Origin: Acidovorax sp. SUPP3334
GTDB lineage: Bacteria; Pseudomonadota; Gammaproteobacteria; Burkholderiales; Burkholderiaceae_C
Reading direction: 5' to 3'
Length of the DNA: 64,000 bases
Assembly: GCF_030159055.1 (NCBI RefSeq)
Contig: NZ_BQXQ01000032.1
Coordinates: 1 to 64,000 of the forward strand
Made by a program: the position numbers and the translations under genes. The notes under the pieces were generated by a model, which worked only from the letters and a program-made list of their open reading frames with translations, was not told the origin of the DNA and made no database searches. The stretch's first letter is position 1. Each line of letters starts with the position of its first letter. Below are positions 44,172 to 54,938 of this stretch, one piece after another.

Positions 44172-45013
44172 TCGCTCCCCAATCTATCCGGCTTTTTCAG
44201 CACATTCTTTTCCGCCGACACCAGCCGCCTTTCGATTTTTTTCACATCTTCAGCAGGGGGCAAACTTTCTGGCCGGATTCCCCGGCTCAGTAGCGTTTTC
44301 CGCACCGCTTCGTTGTTGGTGACATGTTCGATTGAAATCTGGCGCTCGGTCAGCAGTTGCTGTGCGCGAGCGTTGTGGATGGTGATTTCGGTAGCGAAGT
44401 CTTTGGCTTTCAAAACGATGGTGGGCGCAAAGTCAGCCAGCGGGCGGCTGTCTGGCACCTTCCACTGCGCTTTCATGGCTTGGGTGCTTTTGCCGAACAA
44501 GGCGTGATCGCCTTTGGAGCGGATGAGCGCGAAATCTTGATTGCCGCCCGTTTGTTCGTAGATGACGCAGGAGAGCTCTTTTTCCGTGTCCGATAATTTT
44601 TTGCGGGCCACGACCCGCTCGGCCTCCAGCAAACGCTGTTCGATCAACTCGGCCTTGCGGGTTTGCATGGCGAAGTAGGTTTGGGCAAAAGCAATTTCCT
44701 GCTTTCGCGGGTCGCCGTTTTGCGCAATCAGGTAGCAGGCGTAGCGGGTGAGCATGACGTCGTCAATTTCGCGCTGCCCGCCCTTGCCGAGCTCGATCAT
44801 TTTGTTGACGTCAACAAAATGATCGGTCACCCGGTGCCCGGACACTTCACAGGCGGTTTCGGCTTTGCTGACCGTTTTCAGGAAGTTGCGCCATTCGGCG
44901 TAACCCAGCAAGGTTTGCAAATCGCGCGCCAGCCAGTACTCCACGCCACTGTCGGCCTGCTGTGCATGGCCTTCGAACGACAAGGTCAGGCTGTGGATGA
45001 GTTCATTTTTCAT
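44168..45013 (-). CDS. dinD: DNA damage-inducible protein D
   Basis: A 281-residue DinD-family protein. The N-terminal BRO-N-like domain (LARDLQTLLGYAEWRNFLK) and the family core TRYACYLIAQNGDPRKQEIA, FAQTYFAMQTRKAELIEQRL are intact, as is the C-terminal helical part with NNEAVRKTLLSRGIRPE. In E. coli DinD is LexA-regulated and inhibits RecA-mediated strand exchange; dinD genes are often embedded in type I restriction loci. It is 17 bases downstream of hsdR and overlaps hsdS by 4 bases. A perfect 32-bp palindrome lies within it (44794-44825). I see no clear LexA box, since the gene has no promoter space of its own. Confidence 0.9.
   Translation of the reverse strand: MKNELIHSLTLSFEGHAQQADSGVEYWLARDLQTLLGYAEWRNFLKTVSKAETACEVSGHRVTDHFVDVNKMIELGKGGQREIDDVMLTRYACYLIAQNGDPRKQEIAFAQTYFAMQTRKAELIEQRLLEAERVVARKKLSDTEKELSCVIYEQTGGNQDFALIRSKGDHALFGKSTQAMKAQWKVPDSRPLADFAPTIVLKAKDFATEITIHNARAQQLLTERQISIEHVTNNEAVRKTLLSRGIRPESLPPAEDVKKIERRLVSAEKNVLKKPDRLGSE
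44794..44825. repeat. Perfect 32-bp palindrome inside dinD
   Basis: CGATCATTTTGTTGAC is followed immediately by its reverse complement GTCAACAAAATGATCG, with no spacer. It codes for DHFVDVNKMI within DinD. Arms of 16 bases without mismatch are far beyond chance expectation. Confidence 0.95.
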
Positions 45014-45030
45014 GGATAGCGTTCCTTGGT

Positions 45031-48000
45031 TTACTGGTCATACGCACTCAACCCCGAAATGTCCCGCCCCTGCGCACGCTTTTGCAAGAGCGGCAGCAGT
45101 TCTTGCATCAGTGCCGTCTCAGCCTGCGCCCGCGCCTTCCACCCCAGCTCCAGCGGCGCCATCAGGTCGCTCAGCACCTCGCCATCAAAAATCATGCGCT
45201 GCAAGATGCCTTCCACAAAGGTCTGCAGCGCCGCTGGGACCAAGCCGTGCCGGGTGGCGATGCCTGCCAGCTCCGCAGCATCCTTCTCTTTCTTGAACCG
45301 GGTGTAGCCCTCGCGGATGGCCTGCTCGCTCAACCCCTCGCCGGTCTTCAAGGTGCCGATGTACGCGGCAATGTCGCCCTTCTCATTCATGAACTTGGCA
45401 TCGCTCTGGATCAGGCCAATGAGTTCATCGCGGCCCATGGTCTGCTTCGCTCCCGGCCCCTGCTGCGTGTAGCGCGACATCAGGCCCATGATGTAGTCGT
45501 AGTCGATCACCGCGCTGGCGAACAGCACGAACTCGAAGTCGAGCTGGTCCACCGCAGCCTCTCCATCCTGGCCCTGGTCCGGGTCACCGCCCGCCGCGCC
45601 GCCCTTGTCCTGCTGGGCCTGCTGCTGCTTGAGGCGCTGGGCCGTCTCCAGGTACACGCCGCGAAAACCCTGCAGGTTCTCGGCGGGCAGGATCTGCTCG
45701 ATGGCGGTGGCGTGGTCGGCAGTCAGGTCGGTGTACTGGTCCAGCTGGGTCTTCAGGCGCTGCACTTCCTTGAAGTTCTGAATGAAGGCCACGCGGGCGG
45801 CATCGCCCTTGAGCTGGGGCACGGCATCTGGCGTGCAGGCCAGCCCTTGCGACTGCATGAAGTCGGCCAGCTTCTGCACCGCCGCATCGAGCTTTTCGAT
45901 GACGACGGGGGCCTTGTCCACCAGCCAGATCTTGCGGGCCTCGTCGCCCGACTTTTCGCCCGAGAACAGGGCGATGGCCGCATCCACGCTGGCCTGCTGC
46001 TGGCGAAAGTCGAGGATGTTGCCGTAGGGCTTGGTGCCGTTCAACACGCGGTTGGTGCGCGAGAACGCCTGGATCAGGCCGTGGTGCTTGAGGTTCTTGT
46101 CCACGTACAGCGTGTTGAGGTACTTGCTGTCGAAGCCGGTGAGCAGCATGTCCACCACGATGGTGATGTCGATCTTTTGCGCCGCCGGGTAGTCGGCGTT
46201 GGGCCACTGCTGGTCCTTGATGCGCTTTTGCACGTCCTGGTAGTACAGGTCGAACTCGCCGAGGGTGTGGTTGGTGGCGTAGCGGGCGTTGTACTGGGCC
46301 AGGATGGCCTTGAGGGCGGCTTTCTTGCCCTCGGGGTCTTGCTGGTTGTCGGTTTTTTCCTGTGGCAGGTCTTCCTGGATCTGCTTCACGTCGGCATCGC
46401 CTTCGGCGGGCGGCGAGAACACGCAGGCGATGTTCAAGGGCACGAAGGCCGGGTCGGCGGCCTGCCGCGCCGCCTGCAGTTCGCCGAACAGGCGGTGGTA
46501 TTCGATGGCGTCGTTGATGCTGCCGGTGGCCAGCACGGCGTTGAAGCGGCGGCTGGCGGTGGCGGTGTCGTGCTTGGCCAGGATGGCCTCTGCGACGGCC
46601 TTCTTGGCCAGCGCCTCGCCGGGCTTGGGCGGGTTCTTGCCCTCGGGCTTGAAGTAGTCCACGTGGAAGCGCAGCACGTTGGCGTCTTCGATGGCGTGGG
46701 TGATGGTGTAGGCGTGCAGTTGCTGCTGGAACAGGTCTTGGGTGGTCCTGAGCTGACCCTCTTCGCCCTCGAACTGCTTGGCGGTGGCGTTGGCCTCGAA
46801 GATGGGCGTGCCGGTGAAGCCGAAGAGCTGCGCCTTGGGGAAGAACGCCTTGATGGCGTCGTGGTTGGCACCGAACTGCGAGCGATGGCATTCGTCGAAG
46901 ATGAAGACGACGCGCTTTTTCTGCAGCGGTGCCAGTTGCTGCTTGAAGGTGGCCTTGCCCTCTTTCTTTTGCTGCTGGTTGCGCTTGCTGTTCTCGTCCA
47001 GCGCCAGGCCCAGCTTCTGGATGGTGGTGACGATGACCTTGTCGGCATGGTCGTCCGACAGCAGGCGGCGCACCAGCGTTGCGGTGTTGGTGTTCTCTTC
47101 GACGCAGCCTTCCTGGAAGCGGTTGAATTCCTCGCGGGTCTGGCGGTCCAGGTCCTTGCGGTCCACCACGAACAGGCATTTCTCGATGTCGGGGTTGTCT
47201 TTGAGCAGCGTCGAAGCCTTGAAGGACGTGAGCGTCTTGCCGCTGCCGGTGGTGTGCCAGATGAAGCCGTTGCCGCTGTTGTGGTGGATGCAGTCCACGA
47301 TGTGCTTGACGGCATACACCTGGTAGGGCCGCATCATCAGTAGCTTCTGCTCGGCGGCCATCAGCACCATGTAGCGGCTGAGGGTCTGGCCCAACGTGCA
47401 TTTGACGAGGAAGGTCTCGGCAAAGCTGTCGAGGTGGGTGATCTTGTGGTTGGCCTCGTCGGCGAACTGGTAGATGGGCAGGAACTGTTCGTCGGCGTTG
47501 AACGCGAAATGGCGCGCGTTGTTGTTGGCGAAGTAGTAGGTGCTGGTGCGGTTGCTGACGATGAAGATCTGCACAAAGCACAGCAGCGTCTTGCCGTAGC
47601 CGTTGCCGGGGTCGTTCTTGTAATCGACGATCTGCTCCATCGCCCGGCGCGGCTGGATGTTGAGCGTCTTCAGTTCGATCTGCACGCAGGGCACGCCGTT
47701 GATCAGGATGATCACGTCGAACCGGTGGTGGCTGTTGTCGGTGTTGACGCGCAACTGGTTGACCACCTCGAAGGTGTTCTTGCACCAGTCCTTGATGTTG
47801 ACCAGCGTGTAGTTCAGCGGCGTGCCGTCTTCGCGCGTGAAGGCGTTGATGCTGCGCAGGGTGCGGGACGCGGTGAAGACGTCGGGAGTGACGATGTCGT
47901 CCAGCAGCCGCTTGAATTCGCCATCGGTCAGCGTGACCCGGTTCAGGGCATCGAACTTCTCGCGGAAGTTGCGTTCCAGCGCCGCGCGGTCGCGGATGTC

Positions 48001-48123
48001 GGGGCGGTACTCGTACTTGAGGCCCTGCAGCTTGCCGATGAAGCCGTATTCGATCTGCTGCTCTTTGACAGTGAGGCTTGGCGCGGTCGGCGCAGGGGCG
48101 TAACTGGAAGTGGATGGCGACAT
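45031..48123 (-). CDS. hsdR: Type I restriction-modification endonuclease/translocase subunit
   Basis: A 1030-residue HsdR, the length of type Ic enzymes such as EcoR124I. The nuclease domain has the PD-(D/E)xK pattern Asp in RFDVIILING and Glu-x-Lys in VQIELKTLN (near residue 149). Motor domains have Walker A HTTGSGKTLTSFKAS (near 293), the DECH box FIFDECHRSQFG (near 408), FGFTGTPIFEAN (motif III) and QAFSRTNRVLNG (motif VI). It looks complete. HsdR has no activity without M2S1, so with a broken hsdM it would be silent. It is first in the island, with about 200 bases of non-coding DNA before it that should hold the promoter. Confidence 0.95.
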   Translation of the reverse strand: MSPSTSSYAPAPTAPSLTVKEQQIEYGFIGKLQGLKYEYRPDIRDRAALERNFREKFDALNRVTLTDGEFKRLLDDIVTPDVFTASRTLRSINAFTREDGTPLNYTLVNIKDWCKNTFEVVNQLRVNTDNSHHRFDVIILINGVPCVQIELKTLNIQPRRAMEQIVDYKNDPGNGYGKTLLCFVQIFIVSNRTSTYYFANNNARHFAFNADEQFLPIYQFADEANHKITHLDSFAETFLVKCTLGQTLSRYMVLMAAEQKLLMMRPYQVYAVKHIVDCIHHNSGNGFIWHTTGSGKTLTSFKASTLLKDNPDIEKCLFVVDRKDLDRQTREEFNRFQEGCVEENTNTATLVRRLLSDDHADKVIVTTIQKLGLALDENSKRNQQQKKEGKATFKQQLAPLQKKRVVFIFDECHRSQFGANHDAIKAFFPKAQLFGFTGTPIFEANATAKQFEGEEGQLRTTQDLFQQQLHAYTITHAIEDANVLRFHVDYFKPEGKNPPKPGEALAKKAVAEAILAKHDTATASRRFNAVLATGSINDAIEYHRLFGELQAARQAADPAFVPLNIACVFSPPAEGDADVKQIQEDLPQEKTDNQQDPEGKKAALKAILAQYNARYATNHTLGEFDLYYQDVQKRIKDQQWPNADYPAAQKIDITIVVDMLLTGFDSKYLNTLYVDKNLKHHGLIQAFSRTNRVLNGTKPYGNILDFRQQQASVDAAIALFSGEKSGDEARKIWLVDKAPVVIEKLDAAVQKLADFMQSQGLACTPDAVPQLKGDAARVAFIQNFKEVQRLKTQLDQYTDLTADHATAIEQILPAENLQGFRGVYLETAQRLKQQQAQQDKGGAAGGDPDQGQDGEAAVDQLDFEFVLFASAVIDYDYIMGLMSRYTQQGPGAKQTMGRDELIGLIQSDAKFMNEKGDIAAYIGTLKTGEGLSEQAIREGYTRFKKEKDAAELAGIATRHGLVPAALQTFVEGILQRMIFDGEVLSDLMAPLELGWKARAQAETALMQELLPLLQKRAQGRDISGLSAYDQ

Positions 48124-48255
48124 AAGTAGGGCGAGAGAAATATCGGCTGCCGTGTGGAGCGGCTCGGTGAATCCAAGGCAGCCCCGATTGTGACGACCTG
48201 ACGCGCCGTTTCAACGGATGGCTCGCCCTGCATGGATGGCGGGCAAGGTTACCCA

Positions 48256-48292
48256 TGAAAAAGCCGCGCAGCCCTTATAGAGTCTGCGCGGC
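48256..48292 (-). terminator. Intrinsic terminator of the pyruvate dehydrogenase operon
   Basis: On the minus strand GCCGCGCAG and CTGCGCGGC form a perfect 9-bp GC stem with a 12-base loop followed by TTTTT, about 40 bases after the lpdA stop. It separates the pdh operon from hsdR. Confidence 0.85.
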
Positions 48293-48332
48293 CAGCTACC
48301 GAATGCGTAGCGCTTTCAGTCGGGTGCCGGCT

Positions 48333-50213
48333 TCACTTCTTCTGCGGTGGCACATCCGTGCAGCTGCCATGCGCGATCTCCGCCGCCATGCCGATGCTCT
48401 CGCCCAGCGTGGGGTGCGGGTGGATCGTCTTGCCGATGTCCACCGCGTCGGCGCCCATCTCGATCGCCAGGGCGATCTCGCCGATCATGTCGCCAGCGTG
48501 CGTGCCGACCATGCCGCCGCCCAGGATGCGGCCGTGGCCATGGGCCTCGGGTGAATCGTCGAACAGCAGCTTGGTGACGCCTTCGTCGCGGCCGTTGGCG
48601 ATGGCGCGGCCGGAGGCGTTCCAGGGGAACAGGCCCTTCTTGACCTTGATGCCCTGCGCCTTGGCCTGGTCTTCGGTGAGGCCGACCCATGCCACTTCGG
48701 GGTCGGTGTAGGCCACGCTCGGGATCACGCGGGCGTTGAAGGCGGCCGAGGCCAGTTCCTTGTTGCCCTGCAGTTCGCCAGCGATGACTTCTGCCGCCAC
48801 GTGCGCCTCATGCACCGCCTTGTGCGCCAGCATGGGCTGGCCCACGATGTCGCCGATGGCGAAGATGTGCGGCACGTTGGTGCGCATCTGGATGTCCACG
48901 TCGATGAAGCCGCGGTCGGTGACGGCCACGCCGGCCTTGTCGGCGCCGATCTTCTTGCCGTTGGGCGTGCGGCCCACGGCCTGCAGGACCAGGTCGTACA
49001 ACTGCGGCTCCGGAGCGGTGCCGCCCTCTTGCGCCGCGGCGAAGGTCACCTTGATGCCTTCGGGCGTGGCCTCGGCACCCACCGTCTTGGTCTTCAACAT
49101 GATGTTGTCGAAGCGCCTGGCGTTCATCTTCTGCCAGATCTTGACGAGGTCGCGGTCGGCGCCCTGCATCAGTCCGTCCATCATCTCGACCACGTCCAGG
49201 CGCGCGCCGAGGGTGCTGTACACCGTGCCCATTTCCAGGCCGATGATGCCGCCGCCCAGGATGAGCATGCGCTTCGGAACCGACTTGAGTTCCAGCGCGC
49301 CGGTGGAATCCACCACGCGTGGGTCCTTGGGCATGAACGGCAGATGCACGGCTTGCGAGCCCGCGGCGATGATGGCGTTCTTGAAGGCGATGACCTTCTT
49401 GGTGCCCGTCTTCTCCTGGCCTTTGGCGCCCGTGGTTTCGTCCACTTCGAGGTGGTTCGCGCCCACGAACTGGCCGACGCCGCGCACGGTGGTTACCTTG
49501 CGCATCTTGGCCATGGCGGTCAGCCCGCCCGTCAGTTTGCCGATGACCTTTTCCTTGTGGGCGCGCAGCTTGTCGATGTCCAGGCTGGGCTCGCCGAAGC
49601 TCACGCCCAGGTCGGCCATGTGGCTGACTTCGTCCATCACGGCTGCCACGTGCAGCAGCGCCTTGGACGGAATGCAGCCCACGTTCAGGCAGACGCCGCC
49701 GAGGGTGGCGTAGCGTTCGACGAGCACGACCTTCAAGCCGAGGTCGGCCGCGCGGAAGGCGGCGCTGTAGCCGCCGGGGCCGCCGCCCAGCACGAGCACA
49801 TCGCATTCCAGATCGGCCGTGCCGCTGTAGCTGGCGGCCGAAGAAGTTGCTATATTTTTTGTAGCACCACCCCCTACTGTTGATTGCGCTGGAGCCTGTT
49901 TTGACTCAGATGCGCCAGCCGGCGCTGTGGGCGCAGGCGCAGGGGCCGCAGCCGGGGCCGGCGCGCTGGCGGCGTCGGACGCTTCCAGCGTGAGCAGCAC
50001 GGAACCTTCCGCGACCTTGTCGCCGATCTTGACCTTGAGCTCCTTCACCACGCCGGCATGGCTGGACGGGATTTCCATCGAGGCCTTGTCGGATTCCACG
50101 GTGATGAGGCTCTGCTCGGCCTTGATGGTGTCGCCGGGCTTCACCAGCAATTCGATCACGCCGACTTCGGCGAAGTCGCCGATGTCGGGTACTTTGATGT
50201 CGATCACTGCCAT
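48333..50213 (-). CDS. lpdA: Dihydrolipoyl dehydrogenase (E3) with N-terminal lipoyl domain
   Basis: A 626-residue E3 component, about 150 longer than ordinary lipoamide dehydrogenases because it carries its own lipoyl domain (residues 1-80, modified Lys in [16 protein letters not shown]). A linker with [19 protein letters not shown] follows, then the FAD-binding [19 protein letters not shown], the redox disulfide [16 protein letters not shown] (near 174), NAD-binding [13 protein letters not shown] and the His-Glu active base in [10 protein letters not shown] near the C-terminus. It reoxidises dihydrolipoamide with NAD+. Part of the linker is encoded by the dispersed repeat. It ends the aceE-aceF-lpdA operon, 12 bases after aceF. 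Confidence 0.95.
   Translation of the reverse strand: MAVIDIKVPDIGDFAEVGVIELLVKPGDTIKAEQSLITVESDKASMEIPSSHAGVVKELKVKIGDKVAEGSVLLTLEASDAASAPAPAAAPAPAPTAPAGASESKQAPAQSTVGGGATKNIATSSAASYSGTADLECDVLVLGGGPGGYSAAFRAADLGLKVVLVERYATLGGVCLNVGCIPSKALLHVAAVMDEVSHMADLGVSFGEPSLDIDKLRAHKEKVIGKLTGGLTAMAKMRKVTTVRGVGQFVGANHLEVDETTGAKGQEKTGTKKVIAFKNAIIAAGSQAVHLPFMPKDPRVVDSTGALELKSVPKRMLILGGGIIGLEMGTVYSTLGARLDVVEMMDGLMQGADRDLVKIWQKMNARRFDNIMLKTKTVGAEATPEGIKVTFAAAQEGGTAPEPQLYDLVLQAVGRTPNGKKIGADKAGVAVTDRGFIDVDIQMRTNVPHIFAIGDIVGQPMLAHKAVHEAHVAAEVIAGELQGNKELASAAFNARVIPSVAYTDPEVAWVGLTEDQAKAQGIKVKKGLFPWNASGRAIANGRDEGVTKLLFDDSPEAHGHGRILGGGMVGTHAGDMIGEIALAIEMGADAVDIGKTIHPHPTLGESIGMAAEIAHGSCTDVPPQKK
49849..49907 (+). 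repeat. Dispersed palindrome-led repeat, copy inside lpdA linker
   Basis: Plus strand: GCTATATTTTTTGTAGC, then CCCCTACTG, GATTGCGCTGGAGCC and TGTTTTGACTC. On the coding strand it is read in frame as [20 protein letters not shown] between the lipoyl domain and the FAD domain. Confidence 0.85.
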
Positions 50214-50225
50214 AGGGATGCTCCT

Positions 50226-51947
50226 TTACAGCAGGATGCGGCGGTAATCCGCCAGCACTTGGCCGAGGAAGGCGTTGAAGCGCGCGGCGCTGGCGCCGTC
50301 GATCACGCGGTGGTCGTACGACAGCGACAGCGGCAGCACCAGGCGCGGCACGAAGGCCTTGCCGTCCCACACGGGCTTCATCTGACCCTTGGACAGGCCG
50401 AGGATGGCCACTTCGGGGGCGTTGATGATCGGCGTGAAATGCGTGCCGCCGATGCCGCCGAGCGAGCTGATCGACATGCAGCCGCCCTGCATGTCGGCAG
50501 AGCCCAGCTTGCCGTCGCGCGCCTTCTTGGCGAGCTCGCCCATCTCCGTGCTGATCTGGATGATGCCCTTCTTGTCGGCATCCTTGAGCACCGGCACCAC
50601 CAGGCCGTTGGGCGTGTCGGCCGCGAAGCCGACGTTGTAGTACTGCTTGTAGACGAGGGTGTCGCCGTCCAGGCTGGTATTGAACTCGGGGAACTTCTTC
50701 AGCGCGGCCACGATGGCCTTGATGACGAAGGCGAGCATGGTCACCTTGACGCCGGACTTCTCGTTCTCCTTGTTGGTGGAGACGCGGAAGGCTTCCAGTT
50801 CGGTGATGTCGGCCTCGTCGTTGTTGGTGACGTGGGGAATCATCACCCAGTTGCGGTGCAGGTTGGCGCCGCTGATCTTCTTGATGCGCGACAGATCCTT
50901 GCGCTCGACCGTGCCGAACTTGGAAAAATCCACCTTCGGCCAGGGCAGCAGGTCCATCCCGACGCCCGATCCGCCGGCGGAGGGCTTGGCCGCCTGGGCC
51001 TTGGTCTGGGCGGCACCGCTCATCACCTGCTTGGTGAAGGCCTGCACGTCGTCCTGCGTGATGCGGCCTTTGGGGCCGGAACCCTTGACCTCTTCCAGCG
51101 GCACGCCGAGTTCGCGGGCGAACTTGCGCACGGACGGGCTGGCATGCGGCAGGCCGACGGGCGCAGCGCCCGGGGCGTGCGGCGCCGGGGCCGATGGCTT
51201 TGACTCGACCTGCGGTGCAGGCGGAGCAAACATGCGCATGACTTGGGAGACAGCGGCCGAGGGCTTCGGTTCTGCCGGTGGTGTGGACGCGGCGGCAGTG
51301 GGCGCCGAAGCCGCAGTAGGTGCCGCCGCTGGGGCTGCACCTGCGGCGCCTTCCATGATCGCCACGAGATCGCCCACATTGAGCTTGTCGCCGATCTTGA
51401 CCTTCAGTTCCTTGATGACCCCCGCCGCAGGCGAGGGGATTTCCATCGAGGCCTTGTCGGACTCCACGGTGAACAGCGATTGCTCGGCCTTGACGGTGTC
51501 GCCCACCTTGACCAGCAGTTCGATGACCGCGACGTCCTTGAAGTCGCCGATGTCGGGCACGTGCACGTCCACGGGGCCCGACGCAGCGGGCGCCGCGGCC
51601 GGTGCGGCGGGAGCTTCTGCAGGCGCGGGGGCGGATGCTACTGATTTAGTAGCGCCCTGCCCTAGTTCCGATTGCGCTGGAGCCTGTTTTGACTCGGAAG
51701 CTGCATCGCCTGCGGCCTCGACCACCACGATGACCGAGCCTTGCTTGACCTTGTCGCCCACGGCGACCTTCAGTTCTTTCACCACGCCGGCGTGGCTCGA
51801 CGGAATCTCCATCGAAGCCTTGTCCGACTCCACCGTGATGAGCGATTGCTCGGCCTTGACCGTGTCGCCGGGCTTGACCAGCAATTCGATCACGCCCACT
51901 TCGTCGAAATCCCCGATGTCCGGGACCTTGATATCTACCAATGCCAT
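50226..51947 (-). CDS. aceF: Dihydrolipoyllysine-residue acetyltransferase (pyruvate dehydrogenase E2)
   Basis: A 573-residue E2 core protein. Two lipoyl domains (1-75 and about 120-195), each with the [12 protein letters not shown] lipoylation loop, are joined by Ala/Pro-rich linkers. Then comes the E1/E3-binding domain [15 protein letters not shown]...KGRITQDDV (about 275-312) and the catalytic acetyltransferase domain with [15 protein letters not shown] at the C-terminus. It transfers acetyl groups from E1-bound lipoate to CoA. The first linker contains [19 protein letters not shown] encoded by the dispersed repeat at 51637-51695, homologous to the lpdA linker. Start 51947 is 104 bases after the aceE stop. 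Confidence 0.95.
   Translation of the reverse strand: MALVDIKVPDIGDFDEVGVIELLVKPGDTVKAEQSLITVESDKASMEIPSSHAGVVKELKVAVGDKVKQGSVIVVVEAAGDAASESKQAPAQSELGQGATKSVASAPAPAEAPAAPAAAPAASGPVDVHVPDIGDFKDVAVIELLVKVGDTVKAEQSLFTVESDKASMEIPSPAAGVIKELKVKIGDKLNVGDLVAIMEGAAGAAPAAAPTAASAPTAAASTPPAEPKPSAAVSQVMRMFAPPAPQVESKPSAPAPHAPGAAPVGLPHASPSVRKFARELGVPLEEVKGSGPKGRITQDDVQAFTKQVMSGAAQTKAQAAKPSAGGSGVGMDLLPWPKVDFSKFGTVERKDLSRIKKISGANLHRNWVMIPHVTNNDEADITELEAFRVSTNKENEKSGVKVTMLAFVIKAIVAALKKFPEFNTSLDGDTLVYKQYYNVGFAADTPNGLVVPVLKDADKKGIIQISTEMGELAKKARDGKLGSADMQGGCMSISSLGGIGGTHFTPIINAPEVAILGLSKGQMKPVWDGKAFVPRLVLPLSLSYDHRVIDGASAARFNAFLGQVLADYRRILL
51637..51695 (+). repeat. Dispersed palindrome-led repeat, copy inside aceF linker
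   Basis: Plus strand: GCTACTGATTTAGTAGC (near-perfect palindrome), GCCCTGCCCTAG, GATTGCGCTGGAGCC and TGTTTTGACTC. Read on the coding strand in the same frame as the lpdA copy: [20 protein letters not shown]. Confidence 0.88.
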
Positions 51948-52050
51948 GTTTATGCCTCCTGCCGAGCCGCCTCAAAGGAGGCATGTGCCCCCTTGGGGGG
52001 CAGCGAATGAATATGAGCGTGGGGGTTCACCGTGCGTCTCCGGTGGGTGG

Positions 52051-54774
<2,724 letters not shown>

Positions 54775-54844
54775 GCCTGTCTCCTTTATGGGTGCTGGCG
54801 TTGGAAATTTCGGGCGAGTTTCTCATATTTTTTTGCTATTTCAA

Positions 54845-54867
54845 ATTGTGCTTTTCATTTTCACAAT
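54845..54867. promoter_or_regulatory. Dyad in the aceE / sensor kinase divergent promoter
   Basis: ATTGTG (54845-54850) and CACAAT (54862-54867) are perfect 6-base arms around CTTTTCATTTT, in a short AT-rich window in the middle of the 164-base divergent region. The arrangement is that of an operator for a dimeric regulator. The adjacent FixJ-type response regulator is an obvious candidate, but this is inference. Confidence 0.5.
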
Positions 54868-54938
54868 GCAAAATAATGCTGCAACTGCACATTGCTTTCA
54901 CTGGGTGACGCGATGTGGCGCTCCCCTACACTCGGTCC

